DNA of 64,000 bases from Streptomyces sp. V1I1 (lineage in GTDB: Bacteria > Actinomycetota > Actinomycetes > Streptomycetales > Streptomycetaceae): assembly GCF_030817355.1 (NCBI RefSeq), contig NZ_JAUSZH010000001.1:4873501-4937500 (forward strand), written 5' to 3'. This document shows, piece after piece, positions 55,550-64,000 of the stretch (its first letter is position 1; each line of letters begins with the position of its first letter). The notes under the pieces were generated by a model. It made no database searches. It was not told where the DNA came from and worked only from the letters and a program-made list of their open reading frames with translations. The translations under genes were made by a program, and so were the position numbers.

Positions 55550-56394
55550 CTGTCCGGGTTCTCCCTCACATACTCGGCGAAGGTCTTCGCCGGGTGCCCG
55601 GTCAACCGCGGTACGGCATCGGAGACGGTGGCCATCTCCCCGGCGGCGATCGCCTCGTACGAGGACACCCAGCCGGTGACCTCCCAGTCCTCGACGCCGT
55701 AGTGGGCCCGTGAGGCATACGCCCCCTCGCGCGTCTCGGCCACATAGGTGACCGTACGCCCGGTGACCCGGCTCAGTTCCGCGGCCACCTCGTCGAGGGA
55801 TTGCGCGACGGGCCCGGTGACGTCGTACGTCGCCCCGTCGTGCCCATCGCCCAGCAGCACGGCAGCGGCCACGTCCGCGATGTCCTCGTGCGCGACGGCG
55901 GCCACCCGCCCCTCGCCCGCGGGCCCGCGGATCACCCCGTCCGCCCCGGCCATCGCCAGCAGCTCGGCCAGATAGAAGCTGTCCCGCAGGAAGGTGTACG
56001 CCGACCCCGTGCCCCGGATGTACTGCTCGGTGTGCCAGTGGTCGCGGGCATACGTGAACGTCGCGGCGGGCGCGGCGCCGAGGAAGGACACGTACACGAT
56101 GCGCTCGATCCCCGCCGCAACGGCCGCGTCGACGGCGCTGGTGTGCACCCGCACCCGTTCGCGCGCCTCGTGCGCGGAGACGAGAAACAGCGTCTGCGCC
56201 CCGTCGAGGGCCCGCCGCATCGCTTCCCCGTCCCGGTAATCGGCGGCGGGCGCGATGTCGGCCCCCGCCAGCGCGGGCAGCCGCCCCGGATCCCGCCCAA
56301 GCAGCCGAACGGCGGCCCCGGCCCCGACAAGCCGACGGGCAACCCGTCCCCCGACGCGGCCACTGGCTCCGGTGACGGCGATGACAGGTGGCAT
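55528..56394 (-). CDS. NmrA-like NAD(P)-binding oxidoreductase
   Basis: Encodes 288 residues from an ATG with GAGAGGA 7 nt upstream. Rossmann loop [19 protein letters not shown] at the N-terminus, then [21 protein letters not shown] and [11 protein letters not shown], ending with the [11 protein letters not shown] and [18 protein letters not shown] region seen in atypical SDR5/NmrA and QOR2-type proteins. The Tyr-x-x-x-Lys of classical SDRs is not kept in place. Substrate unknown. Confidence 0.88.
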   Translation of the reverse strand: MPPVIAVTGASGRVGGRVARRLVGAGAAVRLLGRDPGRLPALAGADIAPAADYRDGEAMRRALDGAQTLFLVSAHEARERVRVHTSAVDAAVAAGIERIVYVSFLGAAPAATFTYARDHWHTEQYIRGTGSAYTFLRDSFYLAELLAMAGADGVIRGPAGEGRVAAVAHEDIADVAAAVLLGDGHDGATYDVTGPVAQSLDEVAAELSRVTGRTVTYVAETREGAYASRAHYGVEDWEVTGWVSSYEAIAAGEMATVSDAVPRLTGHPAKTFAEYVRENPDSYGHLLP

Positions 56395-56429
56395 GGGGGT
56401 GTCCTCTCGTCGTGCTGCTTGCTCCGAGG

Positions 56430-56520
56430 CTACGGCCGGGCTTCGCCGATTCCGCTGAGCAGCACCTCGACCGCGAAGCGGCAGTGCTCCGCGTCGTCCA
56501 CTCCGGCTCCGGGGCGGCGG
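56430..56520 (-). pseudogene. Relic of a TetR regulator C-terminus
   Basis: The frame ends G-V-D-D-A-E-H-C-R-F-A-V-E-V-L-L-S-G-I-G then a stop, the usual closing pattern of a TetR ligand domain (RFEFGLDVLLDGL-like). Nothing upstream restores a full regulator. Such a regulator would normally sit divergent from the NmrA-like gene. Confidence 0.4.
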
Positions 56521-56534
56521 GGCAGTGCCGCCGG

Positions 56535-56714
56535 TCAACCGCCGTACTTCGCGCCGACGAACATCAACGCCACAAAGATCAGCAGCACGAACCCGAGGAT
56601 GCAGCCGCACCCTGAGCTATCAAGTGACTGAACCGAGGTTTTGTTTGATTCACGCAGGAACAACCACGCGGCGATCCCAAGCACCAGAAGTATCGGAACA
56701 ACTGCATCAACCAT
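56535..56714 (-). CDS. Small two-helix membrane protein
   Basis: Encodes 59 residues from the ATG at 56714 with a GGGGGA site 5 nt upstream; a GTG 12 nt earlier is also possible. Two hydrophobic segments (about 3-19 and 38-55) flank a polar loop with a C-G-C pair (SSGCGCILG). No family recognised. Confidence 0.6.
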   Translation of the reverse strand: MVDAVVPILLVLGIAAWLFLRESNKTSVQSLDSSGCGCILGFVLLIFVALMFVGAKYGG

Positions 56715-56851
56715 GGCGTCCCCCACCGCTCGCCGTTGGGCTACCGCCCAACATGCCTATCACTGAGCGCCAGAGAGCTTACTGATTCCGCTGGATTCCT
56801 CCCAGCGCAGCCGTGTCGGGCAATGCCTCTCCGCGCCCCGCGCCCGAATTG

Positions 56852-57649
56852 TCAGGCGGCGCGCGGCGCAGGCGGGCAGTCCCGGCAGCGGCCCGGCTCC
56901 GGGGCGCGGAAGGCTCGCTCGCAGCCGTCGCATGTTTGGAACGGGTCGGGCTTGGCGGCCGACGATGGAGCCGCAGGCAGCACAGGTGGCAGCCACTCCG
57001 TGAGCCGGTGCCGCAGTAGCCCCGCCGGGCGGCGGATGATCCCGACGGGGAGGTCCGCGGTGAGCGTGCGGGCGACCTGAGTGGGGGAGACGCCGCGGTC
57101 CAGCCAGGTCCGGACGGCAGGGGCGAGGCGGCGTACATCCCGCTCGGAGAGCAGCACGCGGGGGTCCTGGCGGCGGAGCCCGGCGAGGAGCTCGGCGGCG
57201 AGGGGGTCGGCGTGCTCCGGTTCTGGCTGCGATGCCTGTACGGGTTCGGGTGCGGGCTCCGGCTCGGCCGGGGCGTCCGCGGCGACGGGCTGGGCGCCCG
57301 GCCGCTCGTACCACGTCGTACGGGTCACGACCTGCCCGCTCGGGACCCGCCTGAGCCGCCGCTCCAGGTACCCCGCGGCCTCCAGCTCTCGCAATGCGCG
57401 GGCGATGCGGACCTCGCCCTCCGGGAAACGCTCGACGAGCTTGCCGATGCTGACGCGGGCGCCGTCCGGGAGGGACTGGATGTGGACGCCGATTCCGATC
57501 GCGACGGCGGACAACTCACGGTGCTGGGCGAGGTGGTTGCCGACGACGGTGAACTCGGAGTCGTGGCGGTGCCGTACGTGCATCACTCCGGCATGCGAGC
57601 CGGTCTCGGCGCGCGCGGACACGGGCGCGCTAAACTGCGTCGCAGTCAT
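56852..57649 (-). CDS. Helix-turn-helix protein with C-terminal zinc ribbon
   Basis: Encodes 265 residues from an ATG with AAAGG 7 nt upstream. The N-terminal part (about 20-100) is a winged helix-turn-helix (LSAVAIGIGVHIQSLPDG, VSIGKLVERFPEGEVRIARALRELEAAGYLERR cut here as EVRIARALRELEAAG). A Pro/Glu-rich linker (about 120-145) follows, then a helical region with RTWLDRGVSPTQVARTLTADLP, and a closing C-x2-C...C-x2-C ribbon (CDGCERAF...CRDC). Common in multiple copies in Streptomyces; regulator of unknown genes. Confidence 0.85.
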   Translation of the reverse strand: MTATQFSAPVSARAETGSHAGVMHVRHRHDSEFTVVGNHLAQHRELSAVAIGIGVHIQSLPDGARVSIGKLVERFPEGEVRIARALRELEAAGYLERRLRRVPSGQVVTRTTWYERPGAQPVAADAPAEPEPAPEPVQASQPEPEHADPLAAELLAGLRRQDPRVLLSERDVRRLAPAVRTWLDRGVSPTQVARTLTADLPVGIIRRPAGLLRHRLTEWLPPVLPAAPSSAAKPDPFQTCDGCERAFRAPEPGRCRDCPPAPRAA

Positions 57650-57901
57650 CGGGAAGCCTTTTCTTCCTGGATGAACAGGCCCTCGTCCGGGATGCCAGTC
57701 CCGGCGGGGGCCGTCGTCATATGCGGTTGGTATGCGCGACCGTACCGCCCGTCCCCGAACATCTGCCACTTCGTCACCTGAACGAGTGAGAAGTCCGGTT
57801 GGGTGAGGGAAGTTCTTTCCCAAGTTCTTTAAAGGGGCATCCAGCAAGGCCAGTTGGTGGTCCACCGGTGCCCGGATTTCCCACGCCCGGCGCAAGGAGC
57901 C

Positions 57902-58564
57902 TCAACTTGCAACAGCGCGCACTATCAGTGTGCCGATGTGGCCGGTCACCGGAGCATCCAGGACGTGCGCTTCGACACTTCTGAGACCACTCTTGACCAG
58001 CAGGCTCGACCACCTTCGGGGCGTGTAGCTGTAGCGGTAGGTGAACATTGCCTTGCCGGCGAATCCCCCTTTGTACATTCCCTGCGGACCGTATGCTCCA
58101 GGGATGGCCGGTGGCTGGGAGAAGACCAGGACTCCACCGGGGTTCAGCCGCTCGGCGATCAGCGGGAACAGCTTGACCGGATCGGTGAACCATGCGGCCC
58201 CGAAGATCGAATAGATCGCGTCGTAGGTTTTCGTGCTGGCGCGCAGGTGGTCGAGTACCTCGGCGCAGACGAACTGCGCACCCATCGGCCCCCAGCGCTC
58301 GGTGGTGTGCTCCACCATCACGGGCGAGAGGTCGACGCCGGTCACCTTGACGCCCTGCTGAGCGAGAAAGGCCAGAGCACGCCCCGTGCCGCACCCGATC
58401 TCCAGCGCGGACTCCGGGTTGCCCAGGAGCTCCGTGCCTGGCCCGTGTCCGGCGTACTGGGTCCAGCAGAAGACGGGATCGGAGTCGAACACATCGCCTT
58501 TGGTGCTCTGGGCGTACGCATCCCAGAGTTCGCGTTCGGCGTCGACGTCGTGTCGTGCAGGCAA
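57902..58564 (-). CDS. Class I SAM-dependent methyltransferase
   Basis: Encodes 220 residues from a TTG with AGAGGA 7 nt upstream. SAM motif I is ALEIGCGTGRALAFLA, the acidic loop is VTGVDLSPVMVEHTTER, motif II YDAIYSIFGAAWF and motif III LNPGGVLVFSQPPA. Resembles Methyltransf_11/25 small-molecule enzymes. It is adjacent to an HTH protein and upstream of small accessory genes; substrate unknown. Confidence 0.85.
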   Translation of the reverse strand: MPARHDVDAERELWDAYAQSTKGDVFDSDPVFCWTQYAGHGPGTELLGNPESALEIGCGTGRALAFLAQQGVKVTGVDLSPVMVEHTTERWGPMGAQFVCAEVLDHLRASTKTYDAIYSIFGAAWFTDPVKLFPLIAERLNPGGVLVFSQPPAIPGAYGPQGMYKGGFAGKAMFTYRYSYTPRRWSSLLVKSGLRSVEAHVLDAPVTGHIGTLIVRAVAS

Positions 58565-58649
58565 CGTGCATCCTCTGCGTGAGTAGTGGGAGTGCGCCCT
58601 GCCCCTGCCATCCTGAAGAGAGTGGCAGGGGGCAGGACTTTACTGCCGC

Positions 58650-59132
58650 TCAGTGGCTGTCGGGCACCTTGTTGTCACACGGTGAGCAGGTGGCCTCGTC
58701 CTTGGCCCAGAGTTCGTCGTCCACCTCGAAGCCGTTGTCCCGAAGAAGCTCGGCCGTGCGTAACACGGTGCCGTCGCAGCGTCGGCGAATGAGCGGCGCG
58801 TGGTGCTTGTAGGTGCCGTTGTTGTACTGGTCGCACATCGCGAAAAAGAGCCAGGTGTCCAGGATGAGCTGGTGCACGGCTACGTCGACCGTGTAGCCGA
58901 CGCCCATGTCCACGCCGGGCCGCTCCATGGCGGTGATCGTGTAGGCGATGGCCTGGCCGAGCAGCCGCTGGGCGGTGGCCCGGGTCATGATCGGGTTGTC
59001 GCGGACCAGGAGCGCGACCTCGCGATCCCACAAGGTTGGCTCTTCTTCGGTGATCAGGTTGGGTACCCGGTCAGCGAGTGCGTTGAGGATGACGCGCGGA
59101 TCGCGGGTCCGGATCTGAACGGCTGTGCTCAT
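58650..59132 (-). CDS. Accessory protein, glycine-rich-domain-like; contains TTA codon
   Basis: Encodes 160 residues from an ATG with AGGAGG 8 nt upstream. The core VDVAVHQLILDTWLFFAMC followed by HHAPL, a D-G-T repeat and GFEVDDELW, then a Cys pair (ATCSPCDN), parallels Streptomyces proteins annotated as glycine-rich domain-containing (VDxxWHxFILxTxxYxxFC...HHxP...GYxVDxELW...CSQC). That match is from memory. Codon 124 is TTA (complement of 58761-58763), so translation may need bldA. It is followed upstream by the gene at 59206 on the same strand. Confidence 0.75.
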   Translation of the reverse strand: MSTAVQIRTRDPRVILNALADRVPNLITEEEPTLWDREVALLVRDNPIMTRATAQRLLGQAIAYTITAMERPGVDMGVGYTVDVAVHQLILDTWLFFAMCDQYNNGTYKHHAPLIRRRCDGTVLRTAELLRDNGFEVDDELWAKDEATCSPCDNKVPDSH

Positions 59133-59205
59133 AGTGCGGTCCTCCTGTGTGAAGGGATGGGTGCCTGGTGCGTGGAGCCGCCCCGACAGCTCGGTTTGTC
59201 GTTCT

Positions 59206-59580
59206 TCACGGGGTGGCATTGCTCGCCTCCTCGTTCAGCTCGCGGTAAACGGAGGCGAACCGCTTCGTGAGCCGCGCAACTTCCCGCATGTACTCGTACG
59301 CGCCGAACCGAGTGGCTTGGCGAGTAGGCCGGCGGCTCAGTTCCAGAAGCCGATACGCCTGCTGGTACATCGCTCGGACATCGGGGTCTTCGTCGAATCC
59401 GAGGTCCTCCAGCAGGAGCTCGTCGAGGTGCCCGATCAAGGTTCGGGTCGTGGCGTCGATCAGCGGGCGCTCAGGCATCGAGAGCCGGATGGCGAGCGCG
59501 TTGGCCACGGTGACGCCGATGGTTTCCAGATCGACAGGAAGCTGCTCCCCTTCAGACGCTCCGGCGTTCGTCGTCTCCAT
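59206..59580 (-). CDS. Small helical protein beside XRE regulator (DUF6415-like)
   Basis: Encodes 124 residues from an ATG with AAGGGG 7 nt upstream. All-helical pattern with RTLIGHLDELLLEDLGFDE, VRAMYQQAYRLLELSRRP and ARLTKRFASVYREL, similar in layout to the DUF6415 proteins that accompany XRE regulators in Streptomyces. It is divergent from the XRE gene at 59747 and 73 nt upstream of the 58650 gene, probably in one unit with it. Function unknown. Confidence 0.65.
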   Translation of the reverse strand: METTNAGASEGEQLPVDLETIGVTVANALAIRLSMPERPLIDATTRTLIGHLDELLLEDLGFDEDPDVRAMYQQAYRLLELSRRPTRQATRFGAYEYMREVARLTKRFASVYRELNEEASNATP

Positions 59581-59746
59581 GCCCGTACCCCTTGCTGGCG
59601 TCGACCGGTTCCACTTGCTGACAACATCCAGGGAACCGCCCGGAGGTGGGGCTCTCCACGGCATCCATGCGGCAGTCTTGATGCATATCCGATGCACGGG
59701 GTGCGCCACCTGCGTAAAGGCGACCGCCGCGTGGAAAGGGGTCGGT

Positions 59747-61003
59747 ATGGGTCTTGCTGAACGGCGGAAAGTCCTGGGTTACAGTCAGGAAGGCCTTGCC
59801 CATGCGCTCGGCGTCGACCGCACAACAGTTGGCCGCTGGGAGAGCGGACGGACCGTGCCTCAGCCGCCGTTACGGCCGAACCTGGCCGAGGCACTACAAG
59901 TCGACCTTGCCGAACTCGACACCCTGGTGGCGCAGTCAAGAACCACCCCCCAGGCGTCCGCAGGGCCGCCGCCAAGCGACCACCACGGCTCGGGGGACAT
60001 CGACGACATGATGCGACGCGAATTCCTGCGCGTGATTGCTGTAACCGGCGCCCTTACAGCCCTCCCCCTCGACGAGGCTGAAGCGCTCGCTGAAGGAGTG
60101 CACCAGGGAGCATCCGACGACTTCCTACGCATGAACACTCACCTTTGGCAGGTGTACCAGCTCGCTCGATCGAAAGGCTCCGTCTATCCGATCGTGTGCG
60201 AGCAACTCGCGTCACTGAACAAGACGCTGGACGGCCGATCGGACAGGGAGGTTGGTTCCCTGTGCAGGGCTGCGGGCGACCTCTTCCAACTCGCGGGGGA
60301 ATTGGCCTTCGACAGCAATCGCTACACGGATGCCGCAGCCTCCTACACGCTCGCCGCGTCGGCGAGCCGGGATGCCGGTTCCTTCGACCTCTGGGCCTGC
60401 GCTCTCGTGCGGCACGCGTACGTCGAGATGTCCGGGCACCAGTACAAGGAGGCCGTTGGTATCTTGTCGGCCGCCGAGAGGATCGCGAAGCGAGGGGACA
60501 GCTCGCTCTCAACGCGCCACTGGATCGCCTCCGTGCAGGCTGAGGCGCATGCCGGTCTCGGCGATCTGTACGCCTGCGAGCGCGCACTCGACGAAGCGGA
60601 GAAGGTCAGTGACCTTGGCAGGCCCGCCCACAATGGCGGCTGGCTCCGTTTCGACGGTTCGCGGCTGGCTGAGGAACGCGGGGCCCGATACGTTCACCTC
60701 GGCCGCCTCGATCTCGCCGAGACGGCTCTCTTGAGCGCCCTGAATCAAGGCGCCCTTGCCCAGGGACAGTCGTTCCGTCGACGCGGAGCAGCCCTCACGG
60801 ACCTAGCCGCGATCGGAGCGAAGCGCCGCGATATCGAGCAGGTCGTCACGTTTGGCCGCGAGGCTCTACAGCTTGCCCGGGAATCCTCCTCCGGGTACGT
60901 CGCACGTAGACTTCTGGGCCTACGAGACGAGTTCGGCTCCCTTGCCCGTGATTGCCGTGTGGCCGAGCTGGGAGTCGAGATCGCGGCTTTGAGTACGACG
61001 TGA
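59747..61003 (+). CDS. XRE-family regulator with TPR-like C-terminus
   Basis: Encodes 418 residues from an ATG with GGAAAGGGG 5 nt upstream; the frame is open 480 nt further but without coding character. The HTH (about 3-60) has LAERRKVLGYSQEGLAHALGV and RTTVGRWESGRTVPQP. Residues about 88-110 are hydrophobic-helical (MMRREFLRVIAVTGALTALPL), and the rest (about 125-418) is TPR-like with DRYTDAAASYTLAASASRDAG-type repeats. It is the common Streptomyces XRE regulator type. It is divergent from the 59206 gene and followed 14 nt later by the small protein at 61018. Confidence 0.88.
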   Translation: MGLAERRKVLGYSQEGLAHALGVDRTTVGRWESGRTVPQPPLRPNLAEALQVDLAELDTLVAQSRTTPQASAGPPPSDHHGSGDIDDMMRREFLRVIAVTGALTALPLDEAEALAEGVHQGASDDFLRMNTHLWQVYQLARSKGSVYPIVCEQLASLNKTLDGRSDREVGSLCRAAGDLFQLAGELAFDSNRYTDAAASYTLAASASRDAGSFDLWACALVRHAYVEMSGHQYKEAVGILSAAERIAKRGDSSLSTRHWIASVQAEAHAGLGDLYACERALDEAEKVSDLGRPAHNGGWLRFDGSRLAEERGARYVHLGRLDLAETALLSALNQGALAQGQSFRRRGAALTDLAAIGAKRRDIEQVVTFGREALQLARESSSGYVARRLLGLRDEFGSLARDCRVAELGVEIAALSTT

Positions 61004-61017
61004 CAAGAGGGGTAGGC

Positions 61018-61383
61018 ATGTCGCAGACCGAGGGCGCTCGACTGTTCCGGGAAGCATGGATCGCGGGCGTGCGGAAGCACTTCCCCGGCGAGCCGAAGCC
61101 TGGCTACGTGACCCCCTGGGAGGACACCCCGGAATGGGAGCGCCAGGCTGCGAGTGCCGTGTACGGGCAGGTGCGCCAGTTCCTCGAGGCGAGCGGCGGA
61201 CACGCTTCGAGGCTGACGCGCGAGCAGAAGAGCCGCTTCGTCGCGACGTGCTGGACGGCCCAGATGTTCAAGCACTTCGAGGACCCCAAGCCGGGCTATG
61301 TGGCCGACTGGCCCGAGCTGCCGGACTGGCAGAAGGAGACCGACTCGGATGTCTTCGAGGCGATCGAGGACTCCCTGACCTGA
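61018..61383 (+). CDS. Small protein with an internal duplication
   Basis: Encodes 121 residues from an ATG with AAGAGGGG 6 nt upstream, directly after the XRE gene. Two halves repeat the same pattern: AWIAGVRKHFPGEPKPGYVTPW with TPEW (about 12-39), and CWTAQMFKHFEDPKPGYVADW with LPDW (about 78-105), sharing W, KHF, PKPGYV and xxW...P-x-W. The protein is acidic, with no signal or membrane helix. Probably cotranscribed with the regulator. No known function. Confidence 0.75.
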   Translation: MSQTEGARLFREAWIAGVRKHFPGEPKPGYVTPWEDTPEWERQAASAVYGQVRQFLEASGGHASRLTREQKSRFVATCWTAQMFKHFEDPKPGYVADWPELPDWQKETDSDVFEAIEDSLT

Positions 61384-61604
61384 ACCGCCGAGGGGCGCCG
61401 ATCACGGATAGGCACCCCTCGGCGGTGCACGCACATGCGGTGCATTGAACTTGGCAACCACATAATTCTGTCCGGGGTGGAGCGGCTACTGACCGAAGGC
61501 ACCGCAAGCTATTCACGCACTTTCAGGGCAAAATGAGGAAACCCGGGTCAAAGCTGGTTGACGGCTCACCGGGCCTGGAAACCAATGCCCCGGCGCAAGG
61601 AGCC

Positions 61605-62048
61605 TCAGGCCGCCCGCAGTTCGGCGATCACCTTGATCGCCTCGGCGGTCAGATCGGCGGGGCATCCCCAATAGTCGTAGATGCCGCCACGGCCGCGGTT
61701 GCTGCCGCAGACGACGAAGACTCCCGTGCCCAGCTGCGCCTTGAGGTGCGTGGCCAGCCAGCCGACGAAACCGCTGTTGTCCGCCCCGTCCGGGAAGTGG
61801 AAGGAAAAGATCCCGAACCGTTCGGCGCCGCCGGCATCGCCGCCGCTTCCCGCGGCGGGAACCAGGCGGCTCCAGCTGTCCTCGTCCCGGACCACGGCCA
61901 GCGTGTCCGAGGTGAGAGCCGGCGGCCGGTCGGCCGGGAACTCCTCAAAGAGCCACAGGCCCTCATGGATCACGAAGTCGGCTCCGGCGATCACGCGTTG
62001 GAGGCGCTCTTCGGTCTGCTGGGCGGTCTCGACACTGACACTGACCAT
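61605..62048 (-). CDS. Conserved hypothetical protein, 147 residues
   Basis: ATG with GAGGAG 7 nt upstream. Alpha/beta pattern: TEERLQRVIAGADFVIHEGLW, LAVVRDEDSWSRLVPA, RFGIFSFHFPDGADNSGFVGW, and a C-terminal GIYDYWGCPADLTAEAIKVI. No signal, no membrane helix, two cysteines. Probably one of the actinobacterial DUF6196-like cytosolic proteins, but I am not sure of the name. The 222-nt gap before it (61384-61604) holds nothing recognisable. Confidence 0.7.
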   Translation of the reverse strand: MVSVSVETAQQTEERLQRVIAGADFVIHEGLWLFEEFPADRPPALTSDTLAVVRDEDSWSRLVPAAGSGGDAGGAERFGIFSFHFPDGADNSGFVGWLATHLKAQLGTGVFVVCGSNRGRGGIYDYWGCPADLTAEAIKVIAELRAA

Positions 62049-62129
62049 GAGCGTGCTCCTCGATGCCTGAGATCTCGATGGGCGGACGTCCCTTGTCGGC
62101 GGCCGCGTGACCGGTCTTCTGAGCCAGTC

Positions 62130-62591
62130 CTACACCTGAGGCTTCCAGACGTAGCGGACGTCCGGCTCATGTTCCTCATTGCACAGTCCGTCGGTGCGCT
62201 CAACCGCGATGAAGCCGTGCCGCTCGTAGAACCGTTGTGCCGATCCGTTGACCTGGAACGTCCACAGTCCCAGCCCGTCGGGCCGCTGCTCCTTCGCCAA
62301 GTCCACGAACCGGTCGCCCACACCCCGGCCGCGCCAAGACGGATCGAGGTAGAGCTGTTCCAGCTCCCCGCCGTCGAGTACCAGGAGCCCGACCACGGAG
62401 CCCTCTGCGACGGCCACCCAGGTCTCGTACTGCGGCACGACCACGTAGGTGAACCATTCCCGCACCTCGTCGTCGCCGTGCGCGCGGCGCACCGTCGGCA
62501 GCGCAGCGGTGAAGGAGCGCAGCCACACGTCGGCCATGTCGGCCGCGTCAGAGTCATCCGCACGCCGAAAGACAAGCTCAGCACTGTTCAC
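62130..62591 (-). CDS. GNAT-family N-acetyltransferase
   Basis: Encodes 153 residues from the GTG at 62591; a longer form from 62678 is possible and no ribosome site decides. GNAT order is complete: FRRADDSDAADMADVWLRS, WVAVAEGSVVGLLVL, LEQLYLDPSWRGRGVGDRFVDLA with the acetyl-CoA loop RGRGVG, and SAQRFYERHGFIAVERTDG. Acceptor unknown. It stands alone on the minus strand. Confidence 0.9.
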   Translation of the reverse strand: MNSAELVFRRADDSDAADMADVWLRSFTAALPTVRRAHGDDEVREWFTYVVVPQYETWVAVAEGSVVGLLVLDGGELEQLYLDPSWRGRGVGDRFVDLAKEQRPDGLGLWTFQVNGSAQRFYERHGFIAVERTDGLCNEEHEPDVRYVWKPQV

Positions 62592-62698
62592 AGCGCGCGA
62601 CTGTCGCAGATGAGTGATCCTGACGCATCCGAATTTAAGGTCGCTGCCCCGCACCGGGCTGCTCGTCGGCCTGGTCACTGGCTTCTGCTCAGCGGATA

Positions 62699-63394
62699 TC
62701 AGCTCGCCCGCCCCTCACCTTCCCGCACGCGCGCGTTCAGGATCAGCAGCACCCCCGCCCACAGCATCCACAGCGCCAGCAGTAGCGGCGTGAACCAGGC
62801 GCTGACCGGACCCGCCAGCGACAGCACGGCCACCACGAAGCCCGCCCAGCCGAGCCAGGCCGGTACCGCGCGGGTCTCCTGTGCCGCCCGCCAGATCGCG
62901 AAGAGCATCACCGCCGCGCCCGCCATCGCCGCGACCATCGCGCCGTACGCCACGTGCAGCAGCAGGATCGCAGCGAGCGAGGTCGCCGGGACGACCGGAA
63001 AGACGTCGGAGTGGTCCACCGTGATCGCGAAGATGTTCCCGGCGAGCGCCGCGACCATGAGGAACACGGTGAACACAGTGCCGCCCACCAGCACCAGATG
63101 CGAGCGGTTGCCGGCCAGCCGGGAAAGTGCGACCAGGAGGAACAGGAACAGCAGGCCCGCCGCCAGCAGGATCAGTGTCGCCGCTTCCGAGAGGTCCCGG
63201 TTGCTGTCCTTGGCGTAGAAGAGCACGACCCTCCTGATCGCGCCCCTCCCCTCGATGTCGGGTGTGCGCATCCACAGCACATGCCCGGTGATCAGCAATG
63301 CCGCGGCCGTCAGACCGGCGATCCCCGGCCACAGGTCTCTGTGCGGGGCGGGTTCCGCGTGCGGGGCGGGTTCCGTGCTCTGCGACGCCATCAT
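62699..63394 (-). CDS. Multi-spanning membrane protein, unknown
   Basis: Encodes 231 residues from an ATG with GGGAGG 5 nt upstream (a second ATG follows immediately). A short duplicated leader (EPAPHAEPAPH) precedes six or seven hydrophobic segments (about 22-42, 74-92, 104-125, 140-163, 176-194, 198-216). No conserved motif that I recognise. Divergent from the racemase gene. Confidence 0.75.
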   Translation of the reverse strand: MMASQSTEPAPHAEPAPHRDLWPGIAGLTAAALLITGHVLWMRTPDIEGRGAIRRVVLFYAKDSNRDLSEAATLILLAAGLLFLFLLVALSRLAGNRSHLVLVGGTVFTVFLMVAALAGNIFAITVDHSDVFPVVPATSLAAILLLHVAYGAMVAAMAGAAVMLFAIWRAAQETRAVPAWLGWAGFVVAVLSLAGPVSAWFTPLLLALWMLWAGVLLILNARVREGEGRAS

Positions 63395-63500
63395 CGTGGC
63401 CTCCCACGCGAGCATCCCCGAGAAGGGCTCTCTGTGGCTCTTTGTTCCATTTTGACACTTGCCCGCAGAGGTCGTACGGCGGGCGTGGCACGGTGGGCCG

Positions 63501-64000
63501 ATGAAGACCATCGGGCTGATCGGCGGCATGAGCTGGGAATCCAGCGCGGAGTACTACCGGCTCCTCAACGAGCTTGTACGTCAGCGTCTCGGCGGGCTGC
63601 ACTCCGCCAAGTGCCTTCTCCACTCCCTCGACTTCGCCGAGATCGAGGAGCTCCAGGCCGCGGGCGAGTGGCAGCGTGCCGGCGAGATTCTCGCCGAGGC
63701 CGCCAGAGGGCTGCAGGCCGCGGGCGCGGGCTTGCTGCTGATCTGCACGAACACCATGCACAAGGTCGCGGGCCAGGTGGAGGCCGCCATATCGGTCCCG
63801 CTGCTGCATCTCGCGGATGCCACCGCCGATGCCGTACGGGCCGCGGGCATCGGCCGCGTCGGGCTGCTCGGGACCGCCTTCACCATGGCGCAGGCCTTCT
63901 ACCGGGACCGGCTGGCCGGGCACGGGCTGGACGTGCTCACGCCGGACGGCGAAGGGCGTGCGCTGGTGCACCGGGTGATCTACGAGGAGCTGTGCCTCGG
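63501..64000 (+). CDS. Aspartate/glutamate racemase-family protein, 5' part
   Basis: The gene runs off the window after 166 codons. It starts KTIGLIGGMSWESSAEYYR, the signature of the RacX/YgeA-type broad-specificity amino acid racemases, and shows LLLICTNTMHKVA with the first catalytic cysteine (CTNTM). LLGTAFTMAQAFYRDRL follows. The second cysteine would lie beyond the window. Interconverts L- and D-amino acids, possibly for wall remodelling. Confidence 0.92.
   Translation, partial: MKTIGLIGGMSWESSAEYYRLLNELVRQRLGGLHSAKCLLHSLDFAEIEELQAAGEWQRAGEILAEAARGLQAAGAGLLLICTNTMHKVAGQVEAAISVPLLHLADATADAVRAAGIGRVGLLGTAFTMAQAFYRDRLAGHGLDVLTPDGEGRALVHRVIYEELCL

Overview
The window is a high-GC actinobacterial chromosome segment, almost certainly Streptomyces. 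The signs are strong G/C third-position bias, GTG and TTG starts, many 4-nt stop/start overlaps, and a tRNA-Leu(UAA) gene identical in kind to bldA. The order P450 - rpf - rpfA - eno - divIC - DUF501 - ppx - ndh - cfa - ABC transporter - bldA matches the conserved core of Streptomyces chromosomes as I remember it from S. coelicolor (around SCO3099 down to SCO3070). Species cannot be told from sequence alone.

Layout. 0-12.1 kb: acetyltransferase, lipoprotein and membrane protein, an orphan HTH-DNA methylase-specificity fusion, a membrane protein coupled to a soluble Ser/Thr kinase, a methyltransferase, and a divergent YfhO / CsbB-type glycosyltransferase / GtrA set likely to glycosylate an envelope component. 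12.1-16.5 kb: an acquired-looking island of visibly lower GC, flanked by regulator relics and a broken second piece of gtrA. It holds a small secreted two-cysteine protein, an ABC ATPase and two membrane proteins; three of the four genes carry TTA codons, so they should need bldA. 16.7-33.7 kb: core block with a SurA-like lipoprotein, mazG, a CYP107U-like P450, two resuscitation-promoting factors (the second behind a c-di-AMP riboswitch), eno, divIC, a frameshifted DUF501 gene, ppx, ndh (two Rex-like operators), cfa, a MacB/FtsX-type ABC transporter, bldA and a Bax inhibitor-1 protein. 33.8-41 kb: small conserved genes, thiolase, SGNH hydrolase, cystathionine beta-synthase and a repeat-rich intergenic stretch. 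41-44.4 kb: glycine betaine/choline-type osmoprotectant ABC operon.

44.5-55.5 kb: a histidine ammonia-lyase family protein whose MIO triad is Gly-Thr-Gly rather than Ala-Ser-Gly, coupled to an RpiR regulator; then a divergent PLP enzyme with an amino acid permease; then the histidine utilisation operon hutU - M20 amidohydrolase - hutF - hutI. Genuine hutH and classical hutG are absent here; the amidohydrolase may do the HutG step. A GC-rich repeat appears to have inserted at the start of the amidohydrolase gene. 55.5-64 kb: accessory genes, including an NmrA-like reductase, an HTH/zinc-ribbon protein, a methyltransferase, an XRE regulator with associated small proteins, a GNAT enzyme, a membrane protein, and a racemase cut by the window end.
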